Source: Macrocystis pyrifera
Lineage: Eukaryota > Sar > Phaeophyceae > Laminariales > Laminariaceae
Direction of reading: 5' to 3'
Length of the DNA: 64,000 nt
NCBI GenBank assembly: GCA_031763025.1
Contig: JASSKH010000024.1
Coordinates: 8,207,023 to 8,271,022 of the forward strand
Below are positions 35,426 to 45,880 of this stretch, one piece after another (within the stretch, counting starts at the first letter, position 1; the number at the start of each line of letters is the position of its first letter). The notes under the pieces were generated by a model that saw nothing but the letters and a program-made list of their open reading frames with translations, had not been told where the DNA came from and ran no database searches. The position numbers and the translations under genes are program-made.

Positions 35426-35573
35426 GCCCGCTGCCGATTGATGGCCCCAACCTACTGTAGATCTACTGTTGTGGAGATAGACCACAATCTATCGCTGTGG
35501 ATGAGGATCTAGATAAACTGCAGATCCCAACCTGCCGCTATGATACATCGTGCAGGAAACTGCATAGCCTGAT

Positions 35574-35681
35574 ATTCCGGGGGACCATAGTAAATAGAAC
35601 CTACGGTACACACAAAAAGATAGATATTTTCCTATTTTTACTAACAATATTTGGTCCTATTAACTACGGTCCCCCGTAATA
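35574..35681. mobile_element. family B MITE, copy 5
   Basis: The ends are CCGGGGGACCATAGTAAATA and TATTAACTACGGTCCCCCGTAA. The core is inverted relative to the copy at 9546 (CCTATTTTTACTAACAATAT). TA flanks both sides. Confidence 0.85.
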
Positions 35682-36384
35682 GTACATACACATCCAGCCT
35701 GGTGAACATGTTTTAGGTCATGCAGAGGTAATTACACGGCTCCCACCCGGCCACATGAGAGCTTCGATCAGACAGATAAGGAATTCGTAAATCTGTGTTC
35801 TGAAATATCTGCAGTATATTCATGAGAAGGGGATCGATTATCTGCCACCCAGGTGTGAAATGATCTTGTGACGTTGACCTTGCGCAACCTCGAGCATCGG
35901 CCGATATTATACCAGATGGGGAATTTTAGTGCATATAGCGCTCGCTGCTAAGCACGATTTCGTCATCCATTTTTTCTACGTAGCGCGCATCAAAACAATT
36001 AGTATACCTGGTAGGCGTTATTGTTGTTTGCATCACTCTGTCCCTTAATATAACCACCAGTTGGACTCTGATGTGAAACGCGAGCAGTTAGTGAAATGCC
36101 GGCCAGTACTATTTTTCTTTTTCTTCCTTTTCCATTTGCCTTCTGACTTTGGACAGTAGTAGCGCTTATCCAAATCACCTGACATCCACATACATTGAGG
36201 GAATCCAGAATCTAACGCCTTCAGACATGGATGATGTTATCATCAATCATACCGGACTACGTTGACCGAAAACACACCAATAATGCGCAGTCCAAACCGA
36301 CGTTTCACAAATCCCCTGTGAAAGGGTGACCTCTACTCATGCTTTATCGACCTTGTTCGTGGGCCTATATATTACTCGTCGCCC

Positions 36385-36460
36385 CCGTAGTCTAGTAGTT
36401 AACCTCGATGACTGGTAGATAGAATTGAGGTCAGAGTTTCGAGTCTCGGTATGGAGTTTT
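36385..36460 (+). other. tRNA-like sequence
   Basis: It has TAGTCTAGTAGTTA (A-box-like) and GTTTCGAGTCTC (B-box-like) at tRNA spacing, but the acceptor stem does not pair. It lies directly beside the family B MITE. A tRNA relic or SINE head is more likely than a tRNA gene. Confidence 0.35.
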
Positions 36461-36476
36461 ATTTTCATTTCAATTA

Positions 36477-36582
36477 TTACGGGGGACCATAGTAAACAGG
36501 ACCAAATATTGTTAGTAAAAATACCTAAATATATAATTTTTTTATGTATGCCATAGGTCTTGTTAACTACAGACCCCCGTAA
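36477..36582. mobile_element. family B MITE, copy 6
   Basis: The ends are TTACGGGGGACCATAGTAAA and ACTACAGACCCCCGTAA, about 106 bp, flanked by TA on each side. Confidence 0.88.
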
Positions 36583-36638
36583 TAGGATGGGAACAAGTAC
36601 CAACAAAAATGAAATATCTGAACTACCGTAGCGCTCAC

Positions 36639-36754
36639 CCCTGAAGTCCATGACAGCCTGAAGTGTGTAGTGCGGTCCCAGCTGTCCCGGCCTCGGACCC
36701 TTAGCCAGTGGTTTCTTGGCGGTCTTGTGTCCGCGTCGCCGCTCTTGCGCCTCC
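36639..36754 (-). CDS. EF-hand gene exon, basic segment and first EF helix
   Basis: Thirty-eight codons read EAQERRRGHKTAKKPL .. LGPHYTLQAVMDFR. TLQAVMDFR is the entering helix of the EF-hand completed by the next exon (..FRAAFNFVDEDMSG..). The acceptor is GTCTTAG (phase 2, matching 39909) and the donor GTGAGC (phase 1). An alternative start at 36801 was rejected because it breaks the phase. Confidence 0.85.
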
Positions 36755-36836
36755 CTAAGACGGGTTGGGGCGGCATAAACGTTTGCACAAAGGCGGCGTT
36801 TCTGGGGGGGGGGGGGGTGTGTGCGGGTATATTAGT

Positions 36837-37510
36837 TCGACAGGTCATGGGCGCCGCCATGGTCGAATCTATGGTCGACCATGGACGGGCTCGCGGTCGA
36901 TCGTGGCCGACCATGACCGAGCCCGTGGTCGATTGTGGCCGACCATGACCGGGCCCGTGATCGACAATGGCCCACCATGTCGTACACCATGACCGGTACC
37001 ATGGGTCTGTGGGCAGCGCCATGGACGATTCCATGACCATGGTCGATTATGGCTTCGCCCATGGACGGGCCCATGGACGCCGCCATGAGTGCGTCCATGG
37101 ACGTATCCACGGCCGCGTTCATGGACCCGTCTATGAACGAGTCCATGGTCGACTGTGTGTCGATGATGGGTTCGTTCATGAACGGGTTCATGGACACATC
37201 CATGGCGCTGTCCATGGGCCCGTCCATCGACGACACCATGACGGATCCTGACCCCAACCTTGACCCTAACCCTAACCCAAGAGCCATACAACACCTTCAT
37301 GGATGCGTCCAGGACCATGAACCCCGCGATCGATTCGGCCATAAACCCGTCCACGAACGAAGCCATGACCTACACTGGGTGGACCATGGCTTTGTCCATG
37401 GACGGGTCCGTGAGCACCGCTGTGAATGCGTCCATGGGCCCGTCCGTGGACTAAGCCATGACCGATACTTGTTCGACCATGGCGGCGTTCATGGGCCCGT
37501 GTATGGAAGT
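36837..37510. repeat. CCATGG/CCATGGACG-rich array
   Basis: It holds dozens of CCATGG, CCATGGACG, GGCCGACCATGACC and GGGCCCGTC motifs with 12-30 bp spacing and many short palindromes. Open frames run through on both strands (for example 37049-37531 + and 36869-37366 -), giving Met/Asp/Ser-rich or His/Gly/Arg-rich sequences. A CCCTAACCCTAACCC stretch lies at 37263-37279. Confidence 0.8.
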
Positions 37511-37559
37511 TCCAACCAACTACCACTGTAGATAATTGTTGATGAGTCATGCGGGTTCG

Positions 37560-37790
37560 TTATCAGAACGACCCGGGACTCCCTCCCCTCACCCCCTGCG
37601 CAACGCGGGCGTAACAAAACTCCTCGTGGAGGCATTGAACAATGCGTATCTATAGCAAACCCCACCAGGTGTCGACAACCTCTCAATTTCGTAGACATAA
37701 TAGTGTGCTACAGTGTTCATCCTCGTTGCTTTACGCCCGCATTGTGCAAGGGGAGGGGGGGGGGGGTCCCGGCCACAGTTGTACGGATGA
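37560..37790. repeat. family G element, copy 3
   Basis: CCCCCTGCGCAACGCGGGCG at the left and CGCATTGTGCAAGGGGAGGG at the right are inverted ends. The inner GACAACCTCTCAATTTCGTA matches the copy at 7570. Confidence 0.7.
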
Positions 37791-37904
37791 TCTACCATTC
37801 TGAGCGGTAATTTAACAAACGTTTGTGCTATATTATGTACATAAAACAGAGCTTATATCACCGGTCACGGTGGCGCAGCAGACAGTAGCAGACGCGTCCT
37901 ACGA

Positions 37905-38190
37905 CAGCGGTAGCATTTGGTTTTGTCACATTTTTCTGATTTTGTGTTTTCCATCCCATTTATTATCTCCGGTGTGTTTTTTTTTCTATCTCTCTCCTTT
38001 CCAGTCGTAACTCAGACCCAGGGTCACACAGCAGGTTGTCCTACCCCCCCGTCCCCACTCGCGGTTCATGCGTTGCATTTTCATCGCGAGAAGACTCCAG
38101 CCCCCCTTTCTTCCCTCATCGATTCGCGTTGAAGTTTCATGTTTTGTCGCGAGCCGCCCACGCTCAGCTACCCTGTTCTGTCGCGCGCAT
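37905..38190 (-). repeat. relative of the tRNA-SINE body, copy 2
   Basis: CCTTTCCAGTCGTAACTC, GGGTCACA and TTTTCATCGCGAGAA follow poly(T) tracts, as at 12500 and (in part) at 40110 and 43388. No tRNA head is seen. Confidence 0.4.
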
Positions 38191-38194
38191 GCGT

Positions 38195-39692
38195 TCCCCC
38201 CCCCAAGCAATGTCTTCCTGAGCGGTAAAAGCCCGACGTGGTCCGTCCCGGCATTGCAGGGATGCGAGGGTATATGGTCACACGACTATGGCTCCGCGTG
38301 ATAATAAGGGCAAGCGATGTCTGCCTGGTCGGTGAAAACCCGACGTGCGCCGTCCTGTCAATATAAGGGTGCGAGGTTCCATGGTCATACGACTACGGCG
38401 ATGCATGACAGTTAGTGCCCCCCTCTTGGTGCAAGCAATGCCCGCCTGGTCGGTGAAAACCCGACATGCTCCGTCCCGGCATTGTAGGGATGCGAGGGTC
38501 TATGGTCATACGACTACGGCCATGTATGAGATCGAGTACATCTCTCCTATCGAGTACACCACGGCCATGTATGAGATCGAGTACATCTATCCTATCGAGT
38601 ACACCCCCCCCCATTATATACCTGGTACACATAGGTTGGGTTGGCGTCCGTTGGCGACGACGCTGTAAAACACGCCTCTCACTACGTGAGCTAGACAGCC
38701 AGGATACCCTTTTTGTTTTTTTGGCGGTTATCACGGCTGGCGGTCGAGTTAGATCATTTTGTGTTGCGGGGAGAATCTTTACTCCGCACGAGGGGGATGA
38801 TCGTATCACGCATATAGAGTGTGTATGGTGAGGCACCTACGAGACAGTTACATAGTAAACCCATTGCTGTCTCTGGAACTGACCACACCAAAAAATAAAT
38901 CAATTCATTGACGCTGTCATCCATATGCAAGAAAATCCGCCTCAAAAGCGGTTCTTAGTAGGATGCAGCCCACCTTTCATGCGACTCACCCAACACCTCA
39001 CGGCGCTTCGCGCTTGTTGCAAACAATGTCTGCCTGGTCGGCGAAAACCCGACATACTCCGTCCCGGCATTGTAGGGATGCGAGGGCCTATGGTCATACG
39101 ACTACGGCCATGCATGATAATGAGTACCCCCCCCCCCCCCCCCCCCCTATATACATTATATATGGGTTGGGTTGGCGTCGGTTGGCAACGACACTGTAAA
39201 ACATGCCGCTCACTACGTGAGCTAGACATCCAGGGTACCGTTTTTTTTTTTTTTTTTGGCCGTCGCCCACAGCTGGTCGTCTAGTTAGATCATTTGTGCG
39301 AAGTAAAGAACCTTTACTCTGCACAAGGGAGTTGATCGTATCACGTAGTGTTCAAGGTACGGCACCCCAGAGGCAGTTACATAGTACTCCCATTGCTGTC
39401 TCTGGAAGTGGCCACACCGGAAACTAAACTAACTCATTGAAGCTGTCACCCATATGCAAGTCCGCCTCACAAGCGGTTCTTAGTAGGATGCAGCTCACCC
39501 TTCATGCGACTCGCCGGACACCTCACGGCGCTTCGCTCTTGGTGCAAGCAATGTCTGCCTGGTCGGTGAAAGCCCGACATGCTCCGTCCCGGCATTGTAG
39601 GGATGCGAGGGTCTATGGTCATACGACTACGGCCATGCATGAGATCGAGTACATCTCTCCTATCGAGTACCCCCCCCCCCCCCCCCCCCCCC
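38195..39692 (+). mobile_element. tandem array of family A repeats
   Basis: Three 3'-end fragments (about 38195-38310, 38310-38423 and 38424-38610) are followed by two near full-length units (38617-39147 and 39148-39692), all in the same direction. The full units are separated by C runs at 39126-39147 and 39669-39692. The fragment ends show GAGTACACC before the next unit. Confidence 0.8.
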
Positions 39693-39908
39693 CGACTCTC
39701 CCATTGTAAATACACGATTCTCTCCTCTACTTACTGTTACTGTAGAGGCATGAATCTTTCCTTGGCCGCATTGTAGAGGCATGCCGTTCTACCCTACCGC
39801 ACTGTCGTATCAGAGGGTAGTGCTCTTTCGTGCCCATGTTTTTAGCAACCACGGTCAGCGTGGGGGGACTAACTTGGTGTTCGCCGTTCAACCGAAGGCA
39901 TCGCTTAC

Positions 39909-40033
39909 CTGCGCCTGGCGTGGTCGTTCCCTTTGACGAGAAGAGCGATGATCTTTTGCTCCAGCTTGGCGAGCTGCTTGCTCCTCTCCTGTACCTCGAC
40001 AGACACGAGATGGGCCATGCCCGTTCCGTCGCC
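39909..40033 (-). CDS. EF-hand gene exon, helical segment
   Basis: Forty-one codons and two bases read GDGTGMAHLVSVEVQERS, then KQLAKLEQKIIALLVKGN and HARR. It is a likely amphipathic or coiled-coil helix. The acceptor is CGGACAG (phase 0) and the donor GTAAGC (phase 2), matching both neighbours. Confidence 0.85.
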
Positions 40034-40109
40034 CTGTCCGGGTACGCACGGTGTAAAACCAAGCAGAATGAGGGGGGGGGGGGATTAAACTAACCACAGT
40101 TTACTACGT

Positions 40110-40466
40110 GGTACGTATTGATACAGTTTTTTTTCATCATCACCTCTCCTTTCCAGCCTAACTCGTGGCAGGTTTTACTCTCGACGATTGTCAGGACAAG
40201 CCGTGGTCACAGGTGTGGTCTCTTCTCTCCCCCCGGTACGTGCCCTTATTGTTTGTGGCGCATAGGGTTCAGTATTCCCACTGCTCGTCGACTGCTCGTC
40301 GATTTTCATCGAATGCAACTAACTCACGCTCTCGCGCTTTCCGCTAATAATTTTTTTATTCAAGAAAAGGTTCCTACGAGCATGCCCTGGGTGAGACTCG
40401 AAACCACGAAACAGATCTTGATAGGCATGCGGACCACCTACCCAGCCACGGGGACGCCGGCTCACT
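40110..40466 (-). mobile_element. tRNA-headed SINE, copy 1
   Basis: On the - strand the element begins GCGTCCCCGTGGCTGGGTAG (A-box region) with GGTTTCGAGTCTC (B box) about 45 bases later, then a body shared with 43388-43716. The body ends near a T run on the + strand, that is, an A-rich tail. This is the layout of a tRNA-derived SINE transcribed by RNA polymerase III. Confidence 0.75.
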
Positions 40467-41039
40467 GAAAAGAAACAAAACATATAGATTCTAAGCAGTT
40501 TCTCCCCAAAATGTCGGGTGCACTACTAAAGAAGCTCATGTGCACACCATAACAGGATCCTTTTTTTCACTTTTTGTAGCTGCAGCCGCTACGAAATATG
40601 TTCAGGGCGGTAATACATCTCTGCCATAGTTGAGTTTCGCATGATCTACATTTCGTGGTTCCGGCGGGATCTCTTCGACAAATCTCTTGCAAAGGACCTC
40701 AACGTCACCCCTTCTACCTTAGGTTTTGGTCGCTATTAATAGTGACTTATCGCTTCCTGCCCAAAAACTGTATACATGGTGAGTTTGACTGCCTTCGAGC
40801 CAACACTGTTTACCGCACCTTGGGGCCTAGCACGCCTCTCTGTAGCCTTGGCTTTTGTCGAGCTGCATCGTCCGCCGCCGGTTGCACCGCTGGCCGTGCC
40901 GCCACCATCTGCGCCGCAGCCCCAGCTCCCATCCCTCCGGTACCCTCACCGACATCCGCCAATCTCACACCAGGCGCCAGCGGCACCGCATCGCCCGCTA
41001 ACCCTGCGTGCCGCTCAGAAAACGATTCCCCTTCGTTAC

Positions 41040-41240
41040 ACTCCCCTCCCCCCCCTCTTTCTCCGACGCTTTCGCGTCTATCATCGCGGCCTTCAAGGGA
41101 GGCGGTGCGCTGGCCGCCGCAACGTTCGGAGGTGGTGCTCCAGAAAACGACAACGCGGTGTCAATCTTTTTGAAAAGGGCCTCGACCCGGTCAGCGGGAA
41201 AGGCGGACACCGGCCCCTTGCGCCAGTCCCAGTTCCATTT
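41040..41240 (-). CDS. EF-hand gene exon
   Basis: Sixty-seven codons read KWNWDWRKGPVSAFPADR, VEALFKKIDTALSF, then a Pro/Ala-rich stretch and KASEKEGGEGS. The acceptor is CCCGAG and the donor GTAACG, both phase 0, matching 41957 and 40033. VEALFKKIDTA could be a helix, but no domain was recognised. The donor is weak; a GTTAGC 36 bases on is out of phase. Confidence 0.7.
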
Positions 41241-41828
41241 CTCGGGGGGTGGAGTCGTGGAAGGACAGCGGCGAGCAACCTGTGCTTTATCGTTTGTCGG
41301 TCGGGGAGAATATATCAAGGACCCCAAACATTAAGTGTTTGCATTATCCATGTGTGTTTAGTTTGCGTAAAAATGGGTATAACTGTGGCGATGTTACGAC
41401 ATTGCTTGGAGGTTCGCGCAAAATTTTTCACCAACCCACGTCTCAGAGGTCATCGATTGTCTCCAATTCCGGTGGCGGTGGTTCTGGCGGTGGCGGTGGT
41501 GGGTCGTGTAGCGACAACTCTGCCGGTGTGATTGTCGAGTCTGTACTCCATATGAATGTGGTTAATCTGCAGCCACTGCGCACGAGCACGAGTACCTTAG
41601 TACAACCTCCCAGCAATTTGTTCGTCTCCTACACGGTAGTTGTGGCACGCTGCAACGCACGGTGTACATTGCCTTCCCCGGTCGCAGGAATACGTGCATG
41701 CGTGTAGGTGTGTGAGAGCGCGGGAGCGCCGGTGCTCTTTACAACGCGTCGACTCCCCTTGGTAACGCCATCGGCACACGTAACGGGGCCTGGGCTATCG
41801 CTTCCCCAAGACGCTCGGTAACAAGCGC

Positions 41829-41830
<2 letters not shown>

Positions 41831-41876
<46 letters not shown>

Positions 41877-41905
41877 TAGCTCTCTCTCTCTCTCTCTCTC
41901 TCTCG
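41831..41905 (+). repeat. (CT)n dinucleotide repeat
   Basis: About 35 CT units with one interruption (TTTCTCTTTAG). Intronic. Confidence 0.95.
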
Positions 41906-41956
41906 CTTCGGCCCTATTTCACACAGACCTCACACCACGCGCGTGTTTCCACTCAC

Positions 41957-42515
41957 GTTTCCAACAGCATTGTTCTTCTTGCTCGCCGTCACCCCCCGCC
42001 TCATGGCGCTCCGACGGCACGCGTAAGTTTGCTCCCACCCCGCCCCCGTATTCACAGACGATCGCTTAGCGCGATTCGCCGCATCATCACGACCGTGCCT
42101 AGTCGCTACGAGCCAGTCACTGGCTGCGCTTGTGGCCCCCCTCGCGTTCCCCCCGCGGTAGTTATTCCCGCCGCCGCCACCGCCGCCGCTGATGCCGTCA
42201 TTTCCGCCGTGTCCCTCGCCCGGTTTGTTGATGTCATCCTCGCTTTGGTCGCCGTTGTCTCCGACGTCGCCAGGCCTAGGTGCTGTCACACTGACCCCCT
42301 GCGCTTCCCAGGGTAAGCTCCCCCCCGGTGGAGTGGTCTCCACCGCAGGGAGCTCCAGTAGCGTGGAAGGCGATGACCAGTCGGCGTTGCCCCGGTCGCC
42401 ATCACCCAGCGTGTCACAAGACGAGGAGGCGTTACTTCGGTGTAGATTTCGGGACAGCAAGGCATCCCTCCTTTTCCGGGAGGCCGTCTGGGCGACCGGC
42501 TCCAGCTGAAGCTCC
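41957..42515 (-). CDS. EF-hand gene exon, low-complexity linker
   Basis: 186 codons after a shared codon read ELQLEPVAQTASRKRRD, LPAVETTPPGGSLPW, GEGHGGNDGISGGGGG and KKNNAVGN. The acceptor is GGGCAG (phase 2) and the donor GTGAGT (phase 0). Phase 2 agrees with the donor at 44884. It is a disordered, Gly/Ser/Asp-rich linker without a recognised domain. Confidence 0.85.
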
Positions 42516-42644
42516 CTGCCCAGGACAAAGCAAGAAGGTCGATGATATCCTAGCAAGTCAGCAAGGTCCGGCGCAAAGTATCACAACTAACGAAAGAGTG
42601 ATGCGTGCTACGATATCATACAAGGTGCACAGATGAGACCGTGA

Positions 42645-42838
42645 CCCCCCCCCCCCCCCCCCCCCCCCCCCCGCTGCACAAGGTGGACGGAAGTATACCT
42701 TTGTGGAACATTGAACACCTTTGGGCGTTCCGAAAAGAAATGTTGTCCACACCTTGTGGGGTTCTGCTAGATTTTTCAATGTCCCCACGAGGATTTGAAT
42801 ACACCCACATTGTGCAGGGCGGGGGGGGACCTCTTTGG
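42645..42838. repeat. family G element, copy 4
   Basis: A C run of about 27, CTGCACAAGGTGGACGG, and the inverse CCCACATTGTGCAGGGCGGG at the right. Confidence 0.75.
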
Positions 42839-43334
42839 TAAAAAAAAAAACGTTTCTGGCTGACGGAGTCTCCTCAACCTAGAAACGACCTGAAAAACGC
42901 CTCCTCCGTCGTGGGAATCTCATGCACCTTGTTTTGTTTAGAAAGGTTTCGATGTATACCTAGCTTGGCCTTGAGGTCGTTAATTTTGATCAGTTTTCAT
43001 CAGGCTGTTAGGTGTTCCGGCAGGTACGGAGGCCTATACCAAAATCCCGCAGGAGCCTCAGAAAAAATTGGAGCCACTGCTGTCCCTAGACGGTTTACAG
43101 TAGGTTCAACCCGTCAACGCCTACCTAGGATCCTTACACTAGCTTTAGTGCGCTGGGGTGGGGAGGGGGTGGGGAGGGGGGGGTGGGCAGTGAGGGGTGA
43201 GGACGTATGGGGGGGGGGTAAGGAGAAAACCGGAAATAGGAGGCATGTTTGAGATAGGGGAAGAGAGGAGAGGGGAGGAGCTGAGGAGAATTACTCTAGT
43301 TTTAGTGCCCCGGGGGGGGAGGGGATGGGGAGGT

Positions 43335-43387
43335 AGTATAGTATAGTATAGTATAGTATAGTATAGTATAGTATAGTATAGTATAGT
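43335..43387 (+). repeat. (TATAG)n microsatellite, short block
   Basis: About ten TATAG units lie at the left edge of the SINE at 43388. Confidence 0.95.
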
Positions 43388-43716
43388 TTTTTTTTTTGTT
43401 TTTTTTCATCACTTTTACTTTCCAGCCCACTCGTAGGAGGTTTTACCCTCGACGATCTTCTGGACAAGCCGTGGTCACAGGTGTCGTCCCTTCTCCCCCC
43501 CGGTACGTGCCTTTAGTTTTTATCGCGCATAGGGTTCAGCATTCCCACTGCTCGTCGATTTTCATCGAATGTAGCTAACTCACGCTCTCGCGCTTTCCGC
43601 TAATCAATTTTATGCAAGAAAAAGTCCCTATGAGCATGCACTCGGTGAGACTCGAACTCAGGAAATTGATCTTGATAGGCTCGCGGACCACCTACCAAGC
43701 CACCGGGGACGCCGGT
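43388..43716 (-). mobile_element. tRNA-headed SINE, copy 2
   Basis: On the - strand: GCGTCCCCGGTGGCTTGGTAG, then GAGTTCGAGTCTCACC (B box) and the same body as at 40110 (ACACCTGTGACCACGGCTTG). It is flanked on both sides by (TATAG)n, so it appears inserted into a pre-existing TATAG array. Confidence 0.8.
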
Positions 43717-44057
43717 ATATAGTATAGTATAGTATAGTATATTATAGTATAGTATAGTATAGTATAGTATAGTATAGTATAGTATAGTATAGTATAGTAT
43801 AGTATAGTATAGTATAGTATAGTATAGTATAGTATAGTATAGTATAGTATAGTATAGTTAGTATAGTATAGTATAGTATAGTAGTAGTATAGTATAGTAT
43901 AGTAGTATAGTATAGTATAGTATAGTAGTATAGTATAGTATAGTATAGTATAGTAGTAGTATAGTATAGTATAGTATAGTATAGTAGTAAAGTATAGTAT
44001 AGTATATTATATATAGTAGTATAGTTATAGTATAGTATAGTATAGTATAGTAAAGTA
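43716..44057 (+). repeat. (TATAG)n microsatellite, long block
   Basis: About 65 TATAG units with TAG insertions and a few substitutions. The 115-residue Tyr/Ile/Leu-rich frame on the - strand is a repeat artefact. Confidence 0.95.
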
Positions 44058-44403
44058 TCCAGTGTCGTTGGGATCCAACATGCCTTCAAAACGTTTTTTC
44101 TTTCGCTAGAAAACCCTACACCCCAATGGGACTGTGTGTTGGGGCTTTTCAGCTCATACGCTTTCTTTTCAGTAAAACAAATCGAGTCCCCTCATCAAGT
44201 GGAGGAGCTTCAGAAAGTTCACACACAAAATGACGCGACCCCTTTCTATGGGACGGGTCAGCCTGACTACCAAACATCAAGCTAAACGGTGACCGAACGC
44301 GCTCCATGTAACGACCAAGACTTTGTTCTTATCAGAAGGACGCCGTGCTATGGTCGCGGGGGGAGGGGGGGGTACGTTCGGGACCAAACACGCACGATTG
44401 ACC

Positions 44404-44429
44404 AACCCTAACCCTAACCCTAACCCAAC
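44404..44429 (+). repeat. interstitial CCCTAA telomere-type repeat
   Basis: Four ACCCTAACCCTAACCC-type units in a row. The eukaryotic telomere repeat CCCTAA/TTAGGG is used by many protists and algae. This is an internal block inside an intron. Confidence 0.75.
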
Positions 44430-44795
44430 AAACCCCCGTACACCCTAAGATGGCGGAAAGCAATGACCTAAATGCAACCCTTCGGCGGGTATGGCTTCTT
44501 TGCCCCCCGTATGCTGTTAGGGTACGGAGTTGGTGTGGTGACTGGCCTGGTACTCTCGCCAAGAAAAAACGGATCAGTCACGTTTTGCAATCACAATTTG
44601 GGTTGCGGGAAGACACAATAGTTTGTTCGTGGTTTGCGCCACGAAGCTCCTCGGAAGATTCATAATCGTGTCCATCGTGCTCGTCGGACAGCGCATGCAT
44701 GCCCCTCTCACGATCAGCGTTTTAGCTAGAGCACCTCTTACAAGGAGCTTGAGAAACAACAGACCCCACCAACACCCCCCTTATCGAAATGGATG

Positions 44796-44848
44796 TGCGG
44801 TCAACGGTCAAATGGCGAAGGCAAGCAACGAATGAGTACGCCCTCCCC
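44796..44848 (+). mobile_element. LINE 3'-tail fragment
   Basis: GGTCAACGGTCAAATGGC, AAGGCAAGCAACGAATGAG and TACGCCC match the last 55 bp of the LINE. Confidence 0.6.
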
Positions 44849-44884
44849 CCCTGCCCGTTCCTGCAGCATGCATCTAAGACTCAC

Positions 44885-45108
44885 TTCCACATAGCTTGCC
44901 CGGCGCTGCAACCCCTCCCGTACTCCCGCGCCGCGTTGCGATACATCTTCACCGCCCTCGACTGCGACTCCTGCCCTTCTCCCTCGGTAGCGCCAGTTTC
45001 CGTACCCCGTCCCCGGCTCTTACCCCGGCGCGATTCGATCTGAACCGTGTGCGGTTCCTCCGCATTTTTTCGCATTCCCGCCGGTTTCGCCAACCGGTCT
45101 GAAACTGT
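44885..45108 (-). CDS. EF-hand gene exon, basic linker
   Basis: Seventy-four codons and two bases read TVSDRLAKPAGMRKNAEEP, SRRGKSRGRGTETGATEG and REYGRGCSAGQAMW. The acceptor is CCCACAG (phase 0) and the donor GTGAGT (phase 2). An upstream acceptor at 45149 is possible but phase 1. Arg/Gly-rich, probably disordered. Confidence 0.78.
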
Positions 45109-45344
45109 CTGTGGGTCCGTAACCGTGGAGGGATGGAAGGTGACGATACCTCGCGAAGACGGGGAGTTTAACTTGTTATGTGTGGTCCGGGGGTTCATTT
45201 GTTTATGCCCCTGTAGAAGTGTTGGTGCCGAGGCTGAGGACAACATTGCCCTGCGAGGGCGGCGACTGGTAGCGGGTGTCGTCAAGGCGAGAACAACCTA
45301 GGATCGACGTTTAAGAACATGATGGGCGGCGTTTGGGGGGGGAG

Positions 45345-45535
45345 GGGGCGAGACGTAGTCATTAGTCGCTTGCGTTAGTCATTTGGCCATTCACCACGTA
45401 TCCCTTCCGAGTCATTGGGGGAGGGGGGTAGGGAAGACTCGATATCATGCATGTACGTAGTCGTATGACCATAGATCCTCGCATCCTTACAATACCGGGA
45501 TGGAGCACGTCGGGTTTTCATCGACCAGACAGGGA
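45345..45535 (-). mobile_element. LINE tail fragment next to a family A tail fragment
   Basis: 45345-45405 resembles the LINE tail (CCAAATGACTAACGCAAG on the - strand, then C-rich). 45425-45535 is the family A 3' end (CATGCATGTACGTAGTCGTA..GGAGCACGTCGGG on the + strand). Both run on the - strand and end in C-rich tracts. Confidence 0.55.
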
Positions 45536-45880
45536 GGCGGCGGAGGGGACATAGCATTGAGCGCGGGGCTAAAGTGAGAAAGTGCATGTGGTCGGTGAGG
45601 CGTCGCTTTGCCTGTAGCTGCGATCGTAACAGCATGGATTGTCGCACGTGTACCCTTGCTCTTCAACTTGGATGGGTCTTCGCGGAAACGGGCACGATGC
45701 GTCTCGCCTGACGTGATGGACACACGCAAAACCGTTGCTGGATTCCTCCCGGAAAACAAAACGCACGTCGTCTCTATGATTCTTGCCCTTTTTTCGCTAC
45801 CTCTGTCTAGCTCTTGCACGAACGTAGCACGCTAGATGCTACATTTCAGGCGGCATCTACTACGGGGAGTTCCCCCACAC

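Noticed and set aside
36385..36460. Functional tRNA gene
   Set aside because: A- and B-box-like motifs are present, but the acceptor stem does not pair, so it is listed only as tRNA-like.
36837..37531. ORFs of 150-165 residues in the CCATGG array
   Set aside because: They exist on both strands and in several frames and consist only of the repeat; there are no independent coding signals.
40655..41531. Pro/Ala-rich + strand ORFs of 170-250 residues
   Set aside because: They overlap, in antisense, a phase-consistent exon of the - strand gene (41040-41240) and G+C-rich flanks; no splice or domain support on the + strand.
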